From the NCBI RefSeq assembly GCF_021730395.1, contig NC_069364.1, positions 81,213,501-81,277,500 of the forward strand: a stretch of 64,000 nucleotides of DNA, written 5' to 3'. Below are positions 1-13,035 of the stretch, one piece after another. The notes under the pieces were generated by a model. It was given only the letters and a program-made list of their open reading frames with translations, was not told the origin of the DNA and did no database searches. The position numbers and the translations under genes were made by a program. Source of the stretch: Mercenaria mercenaria (lineage: Eukaryota; Mollusca; Bivalvia; Venerida; Veneridae). The first letter of the stretch is position 1. Every line of letters begins with the position of its first letter.

Positions 1-1215
1 GGTTGGCACTTAGTGAAATTATGGACCTAAATAGAGTCAGTAGTATAAAGTAACTACTGTTAAGTTGGTTGCCTACATTGATTAGCTAATTAGCCTTTTT
101 GAAATGCTTTATAATAATGTTGCAAAATAAACTAGCTTTTTTAAGTTTTATGGAGTTATGCGACGAAAGTAGTTCTATAAATTTTATCATGTTAGGTCTG
201 GTATAAATATTTCTATCTATTCACTGTTTTCTTTCTGTTTTAAATAATGGACATACAAGGAAGAAATGATATTCATCACCTAAATCATTGCAAACTGTAC
301 ATTTTCTATCAGTTGAGGGTATATTACTCCAACGACCTGTTTCAATTGGTAAATTGTGGTTTTGAGTCATAAATGCCATTATTCGTTGTCCTAAATGTGT
401 GGGAAGCTTGTTAATATATGCACTCTGTTTAAATTCTGTTTTTAAGTATTTATAAATATTAGGTGCAGAAGTATTATTTATATCTGACATCCATTTTTGT
501 AGAACTTGTCTCTTAACTTTAGACTAGTGGACTTAATTAGCCACCTGCTATTTATAAAGCTTTGGCTATACCAAATACCGGAGAATCCTAGGTGACATAA
601 GTATTGCTTAATGTTTTCTAGCCATTGTGATTTTGAATAATTATCTGAATGAAGTGTATAGACTATGGAATATATTTTTGATGCTAATTTAGTAGTTTTA
701 TCACTATCAATGTTTTCGATTACACGTGACCAGTAAGCAATGACTCTGTTTTTTTATGTCAACTTCTAATGGTGTTATTCCTAGTTCCCCATAAATCATG
801 TAAGAGGGCGTTGACTCTTTTAAGTTAAAAATATATTTATAAAATTTAAGTTGTACTTTTTCTAATATTTCCATGTTGCCAAATCCCCAAATTTCACTTC
901 CATAAAGTAATACCGGTTTAACTGTTTTTTCAAAAAGCTCAATTTGCAAGTCGTATGGCAATGATAGGGTTTTAATTTTCCTTAACAATGCAAACATTGC
1001 CTTATTACCTTGTTCTGCTATTTTTTGCTTTGTTTTGTAAAAACTTCCCGATTTAAAAAAGTAGAGCCCAAGGTATTTGTATTCTGAGACAATCTCAAAG
1101 TCACTATTACCGATTTTGAATTTAAAGTTATGTTTTGTTCTGCCTTTACTAAAAACCATAATTTTTGTTTTATTTATATTTATATTTAACTTCCATTGAT
1201 CACAATATGTCGTAA
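1..1215 (-). mobile_element. LINE 3' fragment (reverse transcriptase C-terminal part)
   Basis: Read on the minus strand, this is the post-catalytic part of a non-LTR retrotransposon. The piece at 1159-707 has the stretch after the RT palm (TKIMVFSKGR, EYKYLGLYF, VLLYGSEIWG). The piece at ~660-221 continues with GFSGIW and ends in a Cys/His finger (RKCTVCNDLGDEYHF, then CP). The pieces are in different frames, so the copy is dead and 5'-truncated near 1215, losing the endonuclease and the YADD palm. The same family recurs at 49790-50205 (matching GFSDIW and finger). The 3' end runs to or past the window edge. The clade is not assigned. Confidence 0.8.
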
Positions 1216-1529
1216 TGCATACTATATTCCATTTGTTCTGATTATTTACATATCTTCTTATTTACATATCTTCTATAGGCAAGGAAACAATTGTTTAGAA
1301 AAGAAAAATCCATCCAATGAAAATACACTGAATAGACTATACAGTCTTAAAACAAAAATACATAATATTTTTCTATATATCCTTGTCGGACATATATTAG
1401 ATATATGTGATTTTGTTGAAGAATCTAAATGCAGGCAAAACTTAATATGATCATTAACTTGAAGTTTACTTTTTTGTCCCACATATTTCGACAGATACAA
1501 TTTAGTAGTTTTATCACTATCAATGTTTT
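686..1529. repeat. 31-bp direct repeat pair flanking LINE sequence
   Basis: An identical 31-bp segment lies at 686-716 (inside the LINE fragment) and at 1499-1529 (outside it). It looks like a local rearrangement scar rather than a target-site duplication. Confidence 0.6.
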
Positions 1530-2576
1530 AACTCTTTAAAAATCGGTAAACCGGCGATTTATTTTGGGTTTTTACTGTAGAACGAGGGGTGTTCTCAAAG
1601 TTATGATTCTAGCTTCATTATTTTTTTATAACTGACCGAAATAGAGTGGAAGATACTTTAATAGAAAGATATGCTTCGAACTTGTGAAATGATATCATAT
1701 ACATGAATATAGCGTTTTGCTGTATAAACTTATATAGATACAGAAGAACGCATCAGCCTCTTTTTTGCTACCGTAATCTATGAAATGCGCATATGTGACT
1801 TAACAAAAAACCGGTGTAGTAGTTAAATTTATTGGGTTTTCTTTTGAAGGTTAACATGCACTTCATTCAGGTTATGCTTTATCCAGAAAATAAAACCAGA
1901 ATGTTTTAAAATATTTCCTTTTTAAATTAAATTTTACGACGTCACCGTAAAACGACGTAAATTTCAAAACTGCTGAATCAAAAAGTTCCATGTTGATCAC
2001 AATTAAATTAAGTCAGTCATAAACGTACGATAGTAATTACTCATTCTAATAATTTAGGCATTCAACCTGTAGTTTTAAGTGATTCAAAAGTTACAACGTA
2101 CAAAGTTTAAGTTAAACACGTTGACCATGCGAACACAATTTATGTCAGAGATTTAAGTAATTAGATATTATAATTGACACGTTAATCTGATATTGTACTT
2201 GTGCTGATAACCATTTTTATCACAAGCTATGTATCATTATGTATTTCATAGCCTTATAAAGGGAAGGGAAGAATATCGAACTCTTTTTGTGAATTCGCTG
2301 TGTATTCGACTGTGCACATTTATTCGATAAGGCATTTAGATACATTTGTATATACCTGTATATTCCGAACGCTAAAATCAAAACTTTTAAAACACCCCCG
2401 TATATAATAAAGCTATTCTATATAGGTTTATGCATCATGATAATTTCTCTAGGGATACACAAAAGCAGACGTAGTGGTAATATTAAAATGTACAATGTAT
2501 GTATAACAAATGAAATGATAACAGTCAGAACAACATAACTGGCATTGTAAAACAAAATAAATTTTGTGGTAGAACC
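1530..2576. other. no gene seen
   Basis: AT-rich intergenic DNA with no supported open frame, RNA gene or recognisable repeat. Confidence 0.5.
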
Positions 2577-4590
2577 TTTTTTAGCTCACCTGAGCACGAA
2601 GTACTCGAGGTGAGCTTTTGTGATCGCCCTGTGTCCGTCGTCCGTCGTAGTCCGTCGTCAACAATTTGACTGTTAACACTCTAGAGGTCACAATTTTGGC
2701 CCAATCTTAATGAAACTTGGTCAGAATGTTACGCTCAACAAAATCTTGGACGAGTTCGATATTGGGCCATCTAGGGTCAAAAACTAGGTCACCAGATCAA
2801 ATCAAAGGAAAGCTTGTTAACACTCTAGAGGACACATTTATGACAATATCTCTATGAAACTTGGTCAGAATGTTAATCTTAATAAACTTTAGGCCAAGTT
2901 TAAATCTGGGTCATGTGAGGTAAAACTCTAGGTCACCAGATCAAAAAATCAAAGGAAAATCTTGTTAACACACTAGAGGCCACATGTATGAATGCATCTT
3001 CATACGACTTAATCAGAATGTTAATCTTGATGATTTTTAGGTCGCGTTTGAATCTGGATCATGTGGGGTCAAAAACTAGGTCACCAGGTCAAATCAAAGG
3101 AAAAGCTAGTTAACACTCTATGGGCCACATCTATAAACATATCTTTATGAAACTTGTTTAGAATTTTAACCTTGATGATCTTTAGGTCAAGTTCAAATCT
3201 GGGATAGGTGGGGTCAAAAACTAGTTCACCAGTTTAAATCAAAGGAAAAGCTTGTTAATACACTGGAGGCCACATTTATGGAATATCTCTATGAAACTTG
3301 ATCAGAATGTTAATCTTGATGATCTTTAGGTCAATTTCAAATCTGGATCAAGTAGGGTCAAAAACTAGGTCACCAGGTCAAAAAATCAAAGGGAAAGCTT
3401 GTTAACACTCTAGATTTATGACTGTATCTTCATGAAGCTTGGTCAGAATGTTAATCTTGATGATCTTTAGGTCAAGTTCGAATCTGGGTCATGTGGGTTA
3501 CAAACTAGGTCACCAGGTCAAATCAAAGGAAAAGCTAGTTAACACTCTTGAGGCCACGTTTATAACCATATCTTTATGAAACTTGGTCAGAATGTTAATC
3601 TTGATGATCTTTAGGTCAAGTTCAAATCTAGATCAAGTGGGGTCAAAAACTAGGTCACCAGGTCAAACAATCAAAGGAAAAGCTACTTAACACTCTAAAG
3701 GCCACATTTATGACTACCTTCATGAAACTTGGTCAGAATGGTAATCTTTATGATCGTTAAGTCAAGTTTGAATCTGGGTCATGTGGGTTAAAAACTAGGT
3801 CACCAGGTCAAATCAAAGGGAAAGCTATTTAACACTCTAGAGGCCACATTTATTATCATATCTTAATGAAACTTGGTCAGAATGTTAATCTTGAAGATCT
3901 TTAGGTTACCTCTGGATCTGGGTCATGTGGGATCAAAAACTAGGTCACCAGGTCATATTAAAGGAAAAGCTAGTTCAAACTCTAGAGGCCACAATTATGA
4001 ATATATCTTAATGAATCTTGGTCAGAATATTGATCTTGATGATCTTTAGGTAAAGTTAAAATCTGGGTTAGGTAGGGTCAAAGGTAGGTCACCAGGTCAA
4101 ATCAAAGGGAAAGCTAGTTAACAATCTAGAGGCCACATTTATGATAATATCTCTATGAAACTTGCTCAGAATGTTAATCTTGATTGTCTTTAGGTCAGTT
4201 TCAAATCTGGATCAAGTGGGCAAAAACTAGATCACCAGGTCAAAAAATCAAAGGAAAAGCTTGTTAACATTCTAGAGGCCACATTTATGACTGTATCTTC
4301 ATGAAACTTGGTCAGAATGTTAATCTTGATGATCTTTAGGTCAGGTTTGAAACTGGGACACGTGAGTTTAAAACTAGGTCAACAGGTCAAATAAAAGGAA
4401 AATTTACTTAACACTCTAGAGGCCACATTTATTACCATATCTAAATGAAACTTGGTCAGAATGCTAATCTTGAAGATCTTAAGGTCAAGTTCTAATCTGG
4501 GTCATGTTGGGTCAAAAGCTAGGTCACCAGGTCAAATCAAATGTAAAGCTTGTTAACACTCTTGAGACCTAATTTTAAGTTTAAAACTCA
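2577..4590 (+). repeat. pearl/HINE-like element, copy 1: ~143-bp tandem core
   Basis: It starts with a hairpin (arms around AGCTCACCTGAG and CTCGAGGTGAGCT at 2583-2615), then a GTCCGTCGTCCGTCGTC tract, then about 13 degenerate ~143-bp units. Each unit carries the landmarks CTAGGTCACCAGGTCAAATC, TTAACACTCTAGAGG and GAAACTTGGTCAGAATGTT. The expected 3' end (TCAGGTGAGC plus a GC-rich hairpin) is missing, so the copy is truncated near 4590. A left cap, tandem core and 3' hairpin are the layout described for bivalve pearl elements and Helentron-associated elements; that assignment is inference. Confidence 0.8.
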
Positions 4591-5190
4591 TGCGAAAAAA
4601 CAAGGAAATGACAACTAAAATTTTTTAATGAAATATTGATAATTTATAATGTTGCTGTTTAACCCAGATAAGTAGATAGGAAGATTTAATCGTTAAGTTG
4701 TTAAATGCAGGAAGATGGCTTTTGCAAAATGGTATAATCCGTATCTGTTCTGCCGTTGATTTGTTTATTTCATGTGACATGATGTGTTTGTTTTAGGTTT
4801 GTAAAAATGATGTATGCATATGATATGTTTTTGTAGTTTAACTATCTTAGTAACTAAAGATCAGGAAGACACCTTTCCAATTTAGGTATTGGCATTTAAA
4901 TTGTGCTCAATAAGTCAAATTTAGCCAGCGACTAGTTAATAACTAGTAAGAACTGAAAGCCAAAATATTAAAGAATACAGGCAGCCTTCAGTAACAACAA
5001 AATGTACATTGTTGATATGTTTTTTGTTTTTTTTCTCAATTAAACATATATTCTTTTGTAAACTGGGACAGTCTTAAGACGATCAGGCTTCTGCAAATAA
5101 CTTAGTGTTGCATAGGGTGTATACTTACAAAAAGTTTTTTTTGTTTTTTATCTCCATTGTCATACAGTCATGTAAACACACTTAGGTATA
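4591..5190. other. no gene seen; possible 5' part of the following LINE
   Basis: AT-rich, no open frame. The LINE endonuclease begins at 5191, so the last few hundred bases may be its 5' UTR. Confidence 0.4.
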
Positions 5191-8100
5191 ATGAATGAAA
5201 AGGTTACTTTTGCTTCAATGAATGTTCAGGGGCTAGGGAATAGCAAAAAGAGAAAAGACGTCCTTAACAATTTAAAAGGAAAGAAATATAACATTTACTT
5301 TCTACAAGATACACATTTTACCAATAAAGAAATTAATTGTATTCGTACACAGTGGGGGTATGAGTGTTATTTTAGTAACTATAATAGTCAGTCAAGGGGC
5401 GGTGGCAATATTTATAAATAACAATTTTGATTTTCGGTTTAAAAGTTATGAAACAGACCAGAATGGAAATCTACTTATTCTACATGCAAGTGTGTAAAAT
5501 AATGATATTACTTTGATATGTTTATACGGCCCAAATAGAGATGAGCCAGATTTTTACATGAACATAAAAAAATTTTTTTACAGTTTGAAAATCCATGTAT
5601 TGTGGTAGGTGATTATAATCTGGTTTTAGATCCGAATATTGACTGTTTTAATTAATTAAATGTCAATAATCCTAAAGCACGAGAAGTTGTTCTTGGTATA
5701 ATACTAGAATGTAACCTAATTGATTGCTGGAGGGAGCAAAATTTGGAAGAAAAACAATATACCTGGTTTAAAAGAAACCCAATCAAGAAAGCAAGGCTTG
5801 ATTTTTACCTTATTTCTTATAATATATTTACAGATATGTGTTATGTTGGAATTGAGCCAGGCTATAGAACTGATCACTCTTTGATTCTATTAAATATACA
5901 GTTTGATAAATTTAAGAACGGTAATTCTTACTGGAAATTTAATAATTCACTATTAAAGGATATGCAATATGTTTAACAAATCAAAATTCTTATGAACCAG
6001 ATTAAAAGGCAATATGCTGCAGATGTTCAGGATACAGATCAGCCTTTAGAAAACATTAGTTATGAAGTGTTAAAATTGAAAATAGATGATAAATTATCAT
6101 TTGAGACACTTTTAATGGAGATAAGGGGTAAAACTATATGGTTTGCATCATATAAAAAGAAGCAAGAAGAAAAAAAGGCAAGATAACAAACTTTTATTAG
6201 AAATTAAGTCTTTAGAAAAACAAACTGATATTGATTACCCACTTTTAGAGGCTAAAAAAAAAGAACTTTCTGAATATAGAATATTACATTAAAACAGGGG
6301 GTAATAACTTGTATTCCAAAAGGCGACAAGGATAGACGTTATATAAAAAACTGGAGACCCATCTCTTTGCTTAATGTGTCTTACAAAATTGCGTCGGCCA
6401 GTATAGCTCAGCGTTTTAAAACAGTTCTACACAAACTTATAAGTGAAGATCAAACAGGTTTCTTAGCTGGAAGATATATAGGTGATAATATAAGACTCAT
6501 TTATGATATAATACAGTATACAGAAGAACATCAAGTATCTGGAATGCTGCTGTTATTTGACTTTGCAACAGCTTTTGACTCCCTGTCTTGGACGTTAATG
6601 TATAAAGTGTTGATTTTTTTTAATTTTGGGGTAAACTTTATAAAATGGGTGAAGTTATTTTATAAAAACATTCAATCATGTTTTACAATAAATGGACAGC
6701 TTTCAGATTGGTTCAATGTCCAACGTGGTTGTCGTCAGGGCGATCCCCTATCCCCTTACATTTTTATATTGTGTGCTGAAATTCTTGCAATATTAATGAA
6801 AAATAATCAGAATATTAAAGGAATAAACTTGAATAACATAGAATTCCTTTTATCACAATATGCTGATGATACAACCATTTTGCTAGATGGAACTGAGAAG
6901 TCTTTAAAAACACTCTGCAAACTCTAGAATTCTATGCAAACATCTCAGGTTTGAAAATCAATATAGAAAAAAAAAAACAAAAATATTATGGATTGGATCC
7001 ATGAAAGGTAGTAACCTGAAACTCTGTCCGGAATTGGATCTTCAGTGGGAGACAGAATCCTTTAAACTACTTGGAGTCAATTTCACAATCGACTTAAATG
7101 ATATAATACATGTAAATTACTCCTCAAAAATTGAAGAAATTAAAAGATTGTTTATACAATGGTCAAGAAGAATCATTACCCCAATTGGCAAAAATGTTGT
7201 CATTAAAACTCTAGCTCTACCAAAAATAAATCACCTCCTTTTGAGTTTACCTAACCCAAACAAAGACATGATTAAATCAATACAGAATTCTTTCTATAAA
7301 TTCCTTTGGAATTCTGGACCAGATAAAATAAAAAGAAATATTGCCTCTCAGTCCTATGATTATGGAGGACTTAGAATGATAAACCTAGAAATGTTTATGA
7401 TATCTTTAAAATTGACATGGATTAGGAGGTTGATGACTTATAATAGTAAATACTTCCATTTTGTGAAAGGTCTTTATCCGTTTCTTTTAAATTTTAGTAA
7501 ATTTGGAGATGACTTTTTGAAAAGTAAAATCCAGACAATTAAGAATAAATTTTGAAAAGACGCGTGTTTAGGACTTATACATTTAAATAAGCAGAATCCA
7601 AAGAAATGGGTTGACTTCTGTGCTCTGCCTGTTTTTTTTATAATTCTATGTTCAAAATAGGAGGCACTAGCTTCTACTATCCAAGGTTTGCAAATAGGGG
7701 TGTGATTTTAGTAAATGATTTTTGGACAATAATGGAAATTTATTATCATATAATGAATTTTCAAACAATTACAACATAAATACTAACTTTTTACAATATC
7801 AAAATATTATAGAGTCTATCAGAGGATTTTTATCTGCAATGCTTTTTATACATGTTGCCAAAAAAGAAGAAAATCCATTACAGCCATTGTCAGTTAAAAT
7901 AATTAATAGTCAAAAGAAAGGATGCAGAGTTATTTATGATCATGTCTTAATATCAAATAATTCTCCAACTTCCAAAAGAAAATGGAGTGATGAGCTAAAT
8001 CTAGGTGAGGACTTTAACTGGAAATATACTTACAGATTTCCCTTTATAGTTACAAATGACTCAGTTTTACAATGGTTTCAGTTTAAAATAAATCATAGGA

Positions 8101-8520
8101 TTCTTCGCACAAATTACTTATTACAAAAAATGAATATAAAAAATGATAGTCGGTGCTCTTTCTGTAATAACCAAACTGAAACAATAAAGCATATGTTCTT
8201 TGATTGTCATTTAACACAGACATTTTGGAAGGATGTTCAAAGATGGATAAATTCAAAATGTCCACAAGTAAATGTAAATTGGTCTCTGACAGATATAAGT
8301 TTAGGTAATGAGAACTACAATAAGGCAACAATGAATTTAATTCTTTTGGCCAAGTATACTATATATCGTTGCAAGATACATAACTTGGCACCAAGCTCTC
8401 AGCTGTTTCAAAGTCAAGTCACTACAAATTTACGTACAGAGTCATACAATGCAAAAAAAGAAAACAATGCATCTAAGTATGACAAAATATGGAGTTAATA
8501 TTTACCATTGTATACCAATT
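5191..8520 (+). mobile_element. L1/Tx1-like LINE, nearly full-length ORF2, broken
   Basis: The segments follow ORF2 order. An AP-type endonuclease N-terminus is at 5191-5421 (SMNVQGLGNSKKRKDVL, LQDTHFT), with the endonuclease tail at 5743-5976 (RTDHSLI). Reverse transcriptase is at 6367-6927 with QTGFLAGRYIGDNIR, DFATAFDSLSW, GCRQGDPLSPY and QYADDTTI. The thumb/connection region is at 7001-7555 (FKLLGVNF, LWNSG), and a C-terminal finger is at 7722-8498 (CSFCNN, then HMFFDC). Several frame changes and stops separate the pieces, and part of the region between 6186 and 6367 is missing, so it cannot encode a working protein. The RNase H-less layout with GCRQGDPLSP resembles the L1/Tx1 group. A related 3' fragment lies at 12125-12520 (minus). 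Its 3' tail probably resumes at 10153 beyond an inserted DNA element. Confidence 0.88.
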
Positions 8521-8528
8521 ACAATTAA

Positions 8529-10148
8529 GGGGACGCATACTTTGAAATTAGAAAAAAGTGGGTGGGGTATGATAAAATTTACCTGCAAAAAAGTACAAGG
8601 TTTTGGTACATGAAATGGATACTGTTTCAACTGTTATAAGTACACAAAGGATTGCTCACTAAAATAAAAATGAGAAAACTGAAACAAGAAAGTTATTGTT
8701 GAATTACATAAGACTTCTTGTGTACATTCAAAGTCAACAATTAAGACTTTTTGGTGCGAAAATAATAGTGCTTCACCTTGTCCAAACATTTATCAATGTC
8801 CTACAGATTCTAATTTAAAGAAAGAATGTGAAATATGGTCACTGTCTTGCTTTTCATTTCGCATATGTAAGCTAAAACACATTATTTAGTTTGTTTACAA
8901 AGTAGTGCATAAGAAAAGATACGGTGGTCAAGGAATGCCACATTCCAAAACTAAAAGAGTATATTCCCCTTAATACATTAAACATTTATCGTTACAGAAG
9001 TCTAGTGGCTTACAATAAGGGCCTAGAAATGTTGCCATTATTAATTTTTAACTTGGTATTCATGAACTACAATGCACTTAAATATCAAAACACATTCAAC
9101 AAACTTTTGAAAATGTATTGTCTTAAAAATCCCTATAATAAGGTATGAAATTTGGTTGAGAGGTCCAATCAATGTGTATATGTGCAAAAGTAACATTCTA
9201 ATCGTGTTCACAAAAGTTACTAATACACAGTAGGCATGTCAATGATCAAAACTGGACGAATATACAGTTATCCTCACTTTAATGTCATTTATAATTTGTC
9301 CTTGAATTCTCCACCATACTTTTCATAATTCTGTTTGCACGAGTTGCACGAGAATGCTGTCGTGCGCAAAGTAGTCCAATGTAAGTAATATTTTTTGACA
9401 AATGTCCACAGAAATTAATAATTTTCTAATATTAAAGACGAATATCTGAATAGGATTCATTATTTGATAAGAAATTATAATCATCGACATGTTTTTTTAA
9501 AAATCGTACACGTGCTGACACCTAAGTTGTCTCCCGTTGTTTATTAGAGTTACCTTTCGTCCGGCGCAGTAATACATTTGCAGTGAATCGCCGAGAAGTC
9601 GTGGGAAAATTAAAAACCATGTAAATAAACTAAAATTAACCACCTTTTCAAGATGAATTTCAAGTGATCGCCATTATGCATTTAACCCGCCTGACCTGTG
9701 TAGCATCTTAGATATCTGTTCTAAGGTATTCATTGCCCTTGCAATGCTAATCCCACTCTGATTTTTTTTGTTTACATTTTTATCAATGAGAAATATGGCG
9801 TCCATCCCGAGCTGAAATGACATGGCGTTAAATTTTTACATGTTTAAGCAAACCTGGTGTGTTAGAAAGAAAATCTCATCCCTTCAACATTATTTGTAAC
9901 ACTGTTATTGTAAAAAAAACTGTTTTTTCCTTATACAAAAGCTTAATATTTTGTGTTGAATGTACTTTCACAAAGACCTCTGTTTTCATAGTACCACATC
10001 CTTACCCACAAAATACTGAATATTACAGGTGTCCATCAGTATTATATCAGTTTAGGAATATGTTTTTTATTTTCCCACCATCGATTTCTTGAATATGCAC
10101 CCCTTCCGCATTTCTGTATGAACTGTGAATGTAGCAATATGCGTCCCC
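8529..10148. mobile_element. TTAA-flanked non-autonomous DNA element (piggyBac-like)
   Basis: TTAA lies at 8525-8528 and again at 10149-10152. Directly inside are inverted ends: GGGGACGCATA at the left (from 8529) and its reverse complement ending at 10148. The 1,620-bp body has only short open frames (8924-9148, 9859-10092) with no transposase signature. TTAA duplication and short GC-rich inverted ends fit the piggyBac superfamily. It sits in the 3' tail of the LINE, between the end of ORF2 (8498) and GC-rich 3' sequence near 10200. Confidence 0.7.
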
Positions 10149-10152
10149 TTAA

Positions 10153-10689
10153 GTTTTCAACTCTATTTAAAGCCTGATCTGCCAAATACTGCACCCAGCC
10201 CCCCACCCACCCTTTTTTATATTTTTCCTTCTATTTGCAAATAACTCATACTATTATGTAAAATGCATGACCTTTGAGCTCTTTTTATGTCTTTTTTAGA
10301 TATCAATTTCAAAAGATGAAGTACATTACATTGTAAGAAGTATTACTCAGTAATGCAAAGAAACATAAGGATGTAAGAGTTACTTCCCCTCATTAATTAT
10401 TCGTTTCCTACTATTACTATCTTTGTCTTGCTTTTTCAATTTTCGCTTGGTAAGGCAATTTGTGTTTTGAAAAATAAATGATGTTAGAGTTATTTGTGTA
10501 GGATAAACAAAACTTTATTCCTGATAAAACACAGAACCAAACTTAGTATATGATATGATCTTGAGTAAATACTGAAAATTTCTCACAGTTAAATTGCGAG
10601 TTTAAACTTCACGCACTATATTTTATATATAATATATATTGAATTGTTCACATTAATGTATATATGCTTTTTTGAAAATAAACGGGGTT
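10153..10689 (+). other. probable LINE 3' tail, then unassigned AT-rich DNA
   Basis: The first ~250 bases look like the displaced 3' UTR of the upstream LINE (C-rich run at 10195-10215). No coding content is seen before the next repeat array. Confidence 0.35.
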
Positions 10690-11912
10690 ACCCTTCAGTG
10701 GGGCCTCAAAAAAAAAGTTTGAAACTCATGAGAATTGATCAGGATCTTTGTCTTGATGACCTCTACGTAAAGTTTGAATTTGGGTCTTGTGGGTTACAAA
10801 CTAGGTCACCAGGTCAAATCAAAGGAAAAGCTTGTTAACACTCTAGAGGTCACATTTATGACTGTATCTTCATTAAACTTGGTCAGAATGTAAATCTTGA
10901 TGGTCTTTAGGTCAAGTTTGAATCTGGGTCACATGGGGTCAAGCCTAGGTCTCCAGGTCAAATCAAAGGAAAAGCTAGTTAACACCCTAGAGACCACATT
11001 TATGACCATACCTTAATGAAACTTTGTCAGAATGTTAATCTTAATGATCTTTAGGTCAAGTTCCAATCTAGGTCAGGTGGGGTCAAAAACTAGGTCACCA
11101 GGTCAATCAAATGTAAAGTTTGTTAACAATCTAGAGGCCACATTTATGACTGTATCTTCATGGAACTTAGTCAGAATGCTAATCCTTATGATATTTAGAC
11201 CAAGTTCGAATCTGGGTTATGTGGGGTTAAAAACTAGGTCACTAGATCAAATCAAATGAAAAGCTAGTTAACACTCTAGAGGCCACATTTATAACCATAT
11301 CTTAATGAAACTTGGTCAGAGTGTTAATCTTGATGATCTTTAGGTCAAATTCCAGTCTTCTTCAGGTGGGATCAAAAACTAGGTCACCAGTTCAAATCAA
11401 AGGTAAAGCTTTTTAACACTCTAGAGAACTACGTTTAAGTTTAAAACTCGTGAGAACTGATCAGAATGTTTGTCTTGATGACCTCTGGGTCAAAATCGAA
11501 TCTGGGTCATGTGGGGTCAAAAACTAGGTCACTAGTTAAAATCAAATGAAAAGCTTGTTAACACTCTAGAGGCCACATTATGACCATATCTTCACGGAAC
11601 TTGGTCAGAATGTTATTCTTGATGATCTTTAGGTCAAGTTTGAATCTAGGTTATGATGGGTCAAAAACTAGGTCACCAGGTCAAATCAAATGAAAAGCTT
11701 GTTATCACTCTGGAAGCCACATTTATGACCATATCTTAATGAAACTTGGTCAGAATGTTATTCTTGATGATCTTTAGGTCAAGTTTGAATCTGGGTCATG
11801 TGGGGTTAAATCAAAGCTCTATGAAATCAAGGCCAACTTAGATTCTAACTTATCAGAGGTTAGAATTTGGTCAGGTGAGCGATACAGGACCTTCAGGGTC
11901 CTCTTGTTTTTG
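10690..11912 (+). repeat. pearl/HINE-like element, copy 2 (5'-truncated, 3' end intact)
   Basis: About eight ~143-bp core units of the same family as 2577-4590. It ends with an inverted pair ATTCTAAC/GGTTAGAAT (11841-11866), the terminal motif TCAGGTGAGC (11871-11880) and a 3' hairpin AGGACC-loop-GGTCCT (11886-11902), then CTTGTTTT. TCAGGTGAGC is the reverse complement of the left-end motif GCTCACCTGA in copy 1. The left cap is missing. Confidence 0.8.
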
Positions 11913-12095
11913 AAAGTGATTCTGCCTTTGCGACCAGTGCAGACCAAGATCAGCCTGCACGTCCGTGTAGTCTGATCATGGTCTGCATTGTTCGCTATTC
12001 AGTCAGTAACTTTTCAGTGAACACCCCTTTGAATAATAAGTGGTACTGCCCAAATTGAATGATAGACCAGTCCATTTTAGAAATGTTAACAAACT
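11913..12095 (+). mobile_element. MITE remnant (same family as 14523-14723)
   Basis: The internal part of the MITE is recognisable by TCTGCCTTTGCGACCAGTGC, a potential stem around the CCTGCACGTCCGTG loop, and GTGAACACCCCTTTGAATAA. Both terminal inverted repeats are gone. It abuts the 3' end of the tandem-core element, so one inserted at or deleted into the other. Confidence 0.75.
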
Positions 12096-12124
12096 CATCA
12101 TAATTAAGATCAAGTACCAGTTAA

Positions 12125-12520
12125 GTTATCCTTACACACGTCCACAGCACATATACATGTATACTAGTGTACGTGTTATTGTTCATTAAAAACATTCCCA
12201 GTACCGTATGGCTGGCCCCGAATATTTTTGGAAGTCGGATTTTTAATACTTGAATATCTGGGACAGATAAATTCATTTCATTTTGGTAATTGTGATAGTT
12301 AGCTGTAATTATTATTTTGTGTATGACAGTTTGACTCATCATTTTGTTTCCAGAATAAATGAACTGAGTTTCTGGATGTTGGTTACAGAAAGTACATAAA
12401 TCATAAGGTTTAAGACCCATTTTTCTTAATAAATATTTTGTCTGTATACTATGGTTAATTCTAAATTGAAACCACTGAATTTCCTTAGTAGTCTTTAGGG
12501 TAATTCAAAGATTCTTTTGC
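12125..12520 (-). mobile_element. LINE 3' end fragment (finger region)
   Basis: Minus-strand translation gives IQWFQFRINHS, TKYLLRKMGL and a finger CTFCNQHPETQ. This aligns with LQWFQFKINHR...CSFCNNQTET of the LINE at 5191-8520, so it is a 5'-truncated member of the same L1/Tx1-like group. Confidence 0.75.
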
Positions 12521-13035
12521 AGTTCTGAAGCATAATTTCTTTTGTAATAATTTCAAAAAAAGGACCAACGGTTTAGGAGATTTTAAGATGGCGGCCATGT
12601 CTTCTTGGCGAATCGGAATGATTTGAACAATACTGGTAAAGAGTCAACCAAGAAAAAGATGATGTGTGCAGTTTACAATTTAGTTTACACAGACATATAT
12701 ATAAAATTGTGAGATTTTTTTTTTAAATCGAACTAACATTTTCTGACTAAGAGTTTTAAAGTTTGGAATGTATACATATAGAGTAAAGTGTCTACATCCT
12801 TTGGTGACCATATTTTTAAACAAGAAATATCTTTAAAAATGATGGTCGGCGAATTGTAATAAGGAAAGAAGTTTATAAATTTTTCATCTAACATCCATCT
12901 TTCATCTAACATTTTTCAAATTGCAAAACTAAACACCGCACTTTAACAATTTAAATGGTTCTCTTATACTTTTTCGCAAAGGTTTCGTAGGGTTGCAATT
13001 TTGTTTCGTTTATCCTTAGACGAATAATTACAGCA
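12521..13035. other. no gene seen
   Basis: AT-rich with an isolated AAGATGGCGGCCATG-containing GC patch near 12586. No supported feature. Confidence 0.4.

Noticed and set aside
2577-4590. CRISPR array (regularly spaced repeats)
   Set aside because: Units are contiguous tandem copies ~143 bp long without unique spacers, in a eukaryotic repeat found at several loci.
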